A stretch of 5,840 nt of DNA, taken from assembly GCA_028823185.1 (NCBI GenBank), contig JAPKBY010000127.1:1-5840 (forward strand), read 5' to 3'. The position numbers and the translations under genes were made by a program. Numbering within the stretch: the first letter of the stretch is position 1; each line of letters opens with the position of its first letter. Shown here in pieces: positions 5,833 through 5,840 of this stretch. The notes under the pieces were generated by a model, which worked only from the letters and a program-made list of their open reading frames with translations, made no database searches and had not been told where the DNA came from. The DNA is from Planctomycetota bacterium. Lineage in GTDB: Bacteria > Planctomycetota > UBA1135 > GCA-002686595.

Positions 5833-5840
5833 TTTCGCTC

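Overview
The window suggests a Gram-negative bacterium of middling-to-high GC, with an outer membrane and a selenocysteine-decoding system. Three signs support this: the C-terminal end of an outer-membrane beta-barrel protein, two exported proteins with signal peptides, and a thioredoxin-fold gene with an in-frame UGA at the position where the deiodinase-like family carries selenocysteine. The mix of LuxR-type regulator, hybrid kinase and EF-hand/deiodinase-like protein is reminiscent of Planctomycetota or Myxococcota, but this placement is only an impression. UGA serves as the ordinary stop of two genes here, so it has not been reassigned to Trp.

Layout. At the left edge a porin-like gene (1-429, +) runs in from outside and ends four bases from a convergent block. 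That block is a probable three-gene signalling operon read leftward from about 4260: a NarL/LuxR-type response regulator (3505-4158), an exported protein of unknown function with two possible FMN_bind-like halves (2444-3472), and a membrane-bound hybrid histidine kinase with a C-terminal receiver (434-2425). The region upstream of the regulator (4159-4317) holds a candidate promoter with a perfect 12-bp palindrome in its spacer, a small GGGGT/ACCCC hairpin and a pair of imperfect direct repeats.

Further right lies the main discovery, one gene (4318-5409, -) that a standard gene caller would split in two. It encodes a signal peptide, two canonical EF-hand calcium loops, a Gly/Arg-rich linker and an iodothyronine-deiodinase-like thioredoxin fold with the active-site motif GSYT-U-PPFR, where U is UGA at 4783-4785. 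A stem-loop directly after the UGA fits the general form of a bacterial SECIS element. Past a 347-bp stretch without genes, a complete tRNA-Gly(CCC) with encoded CCA (5757-5832, +) closes the window.

How the parts may work together: the kinase, exported protein and regulator plausibly form one envelope-sensing pathway. The selenoprotein lies upstream in the same direction, but separated by 159 bp with its own candidate promoter, so a functional link to the signalling operon is possible and not shown.
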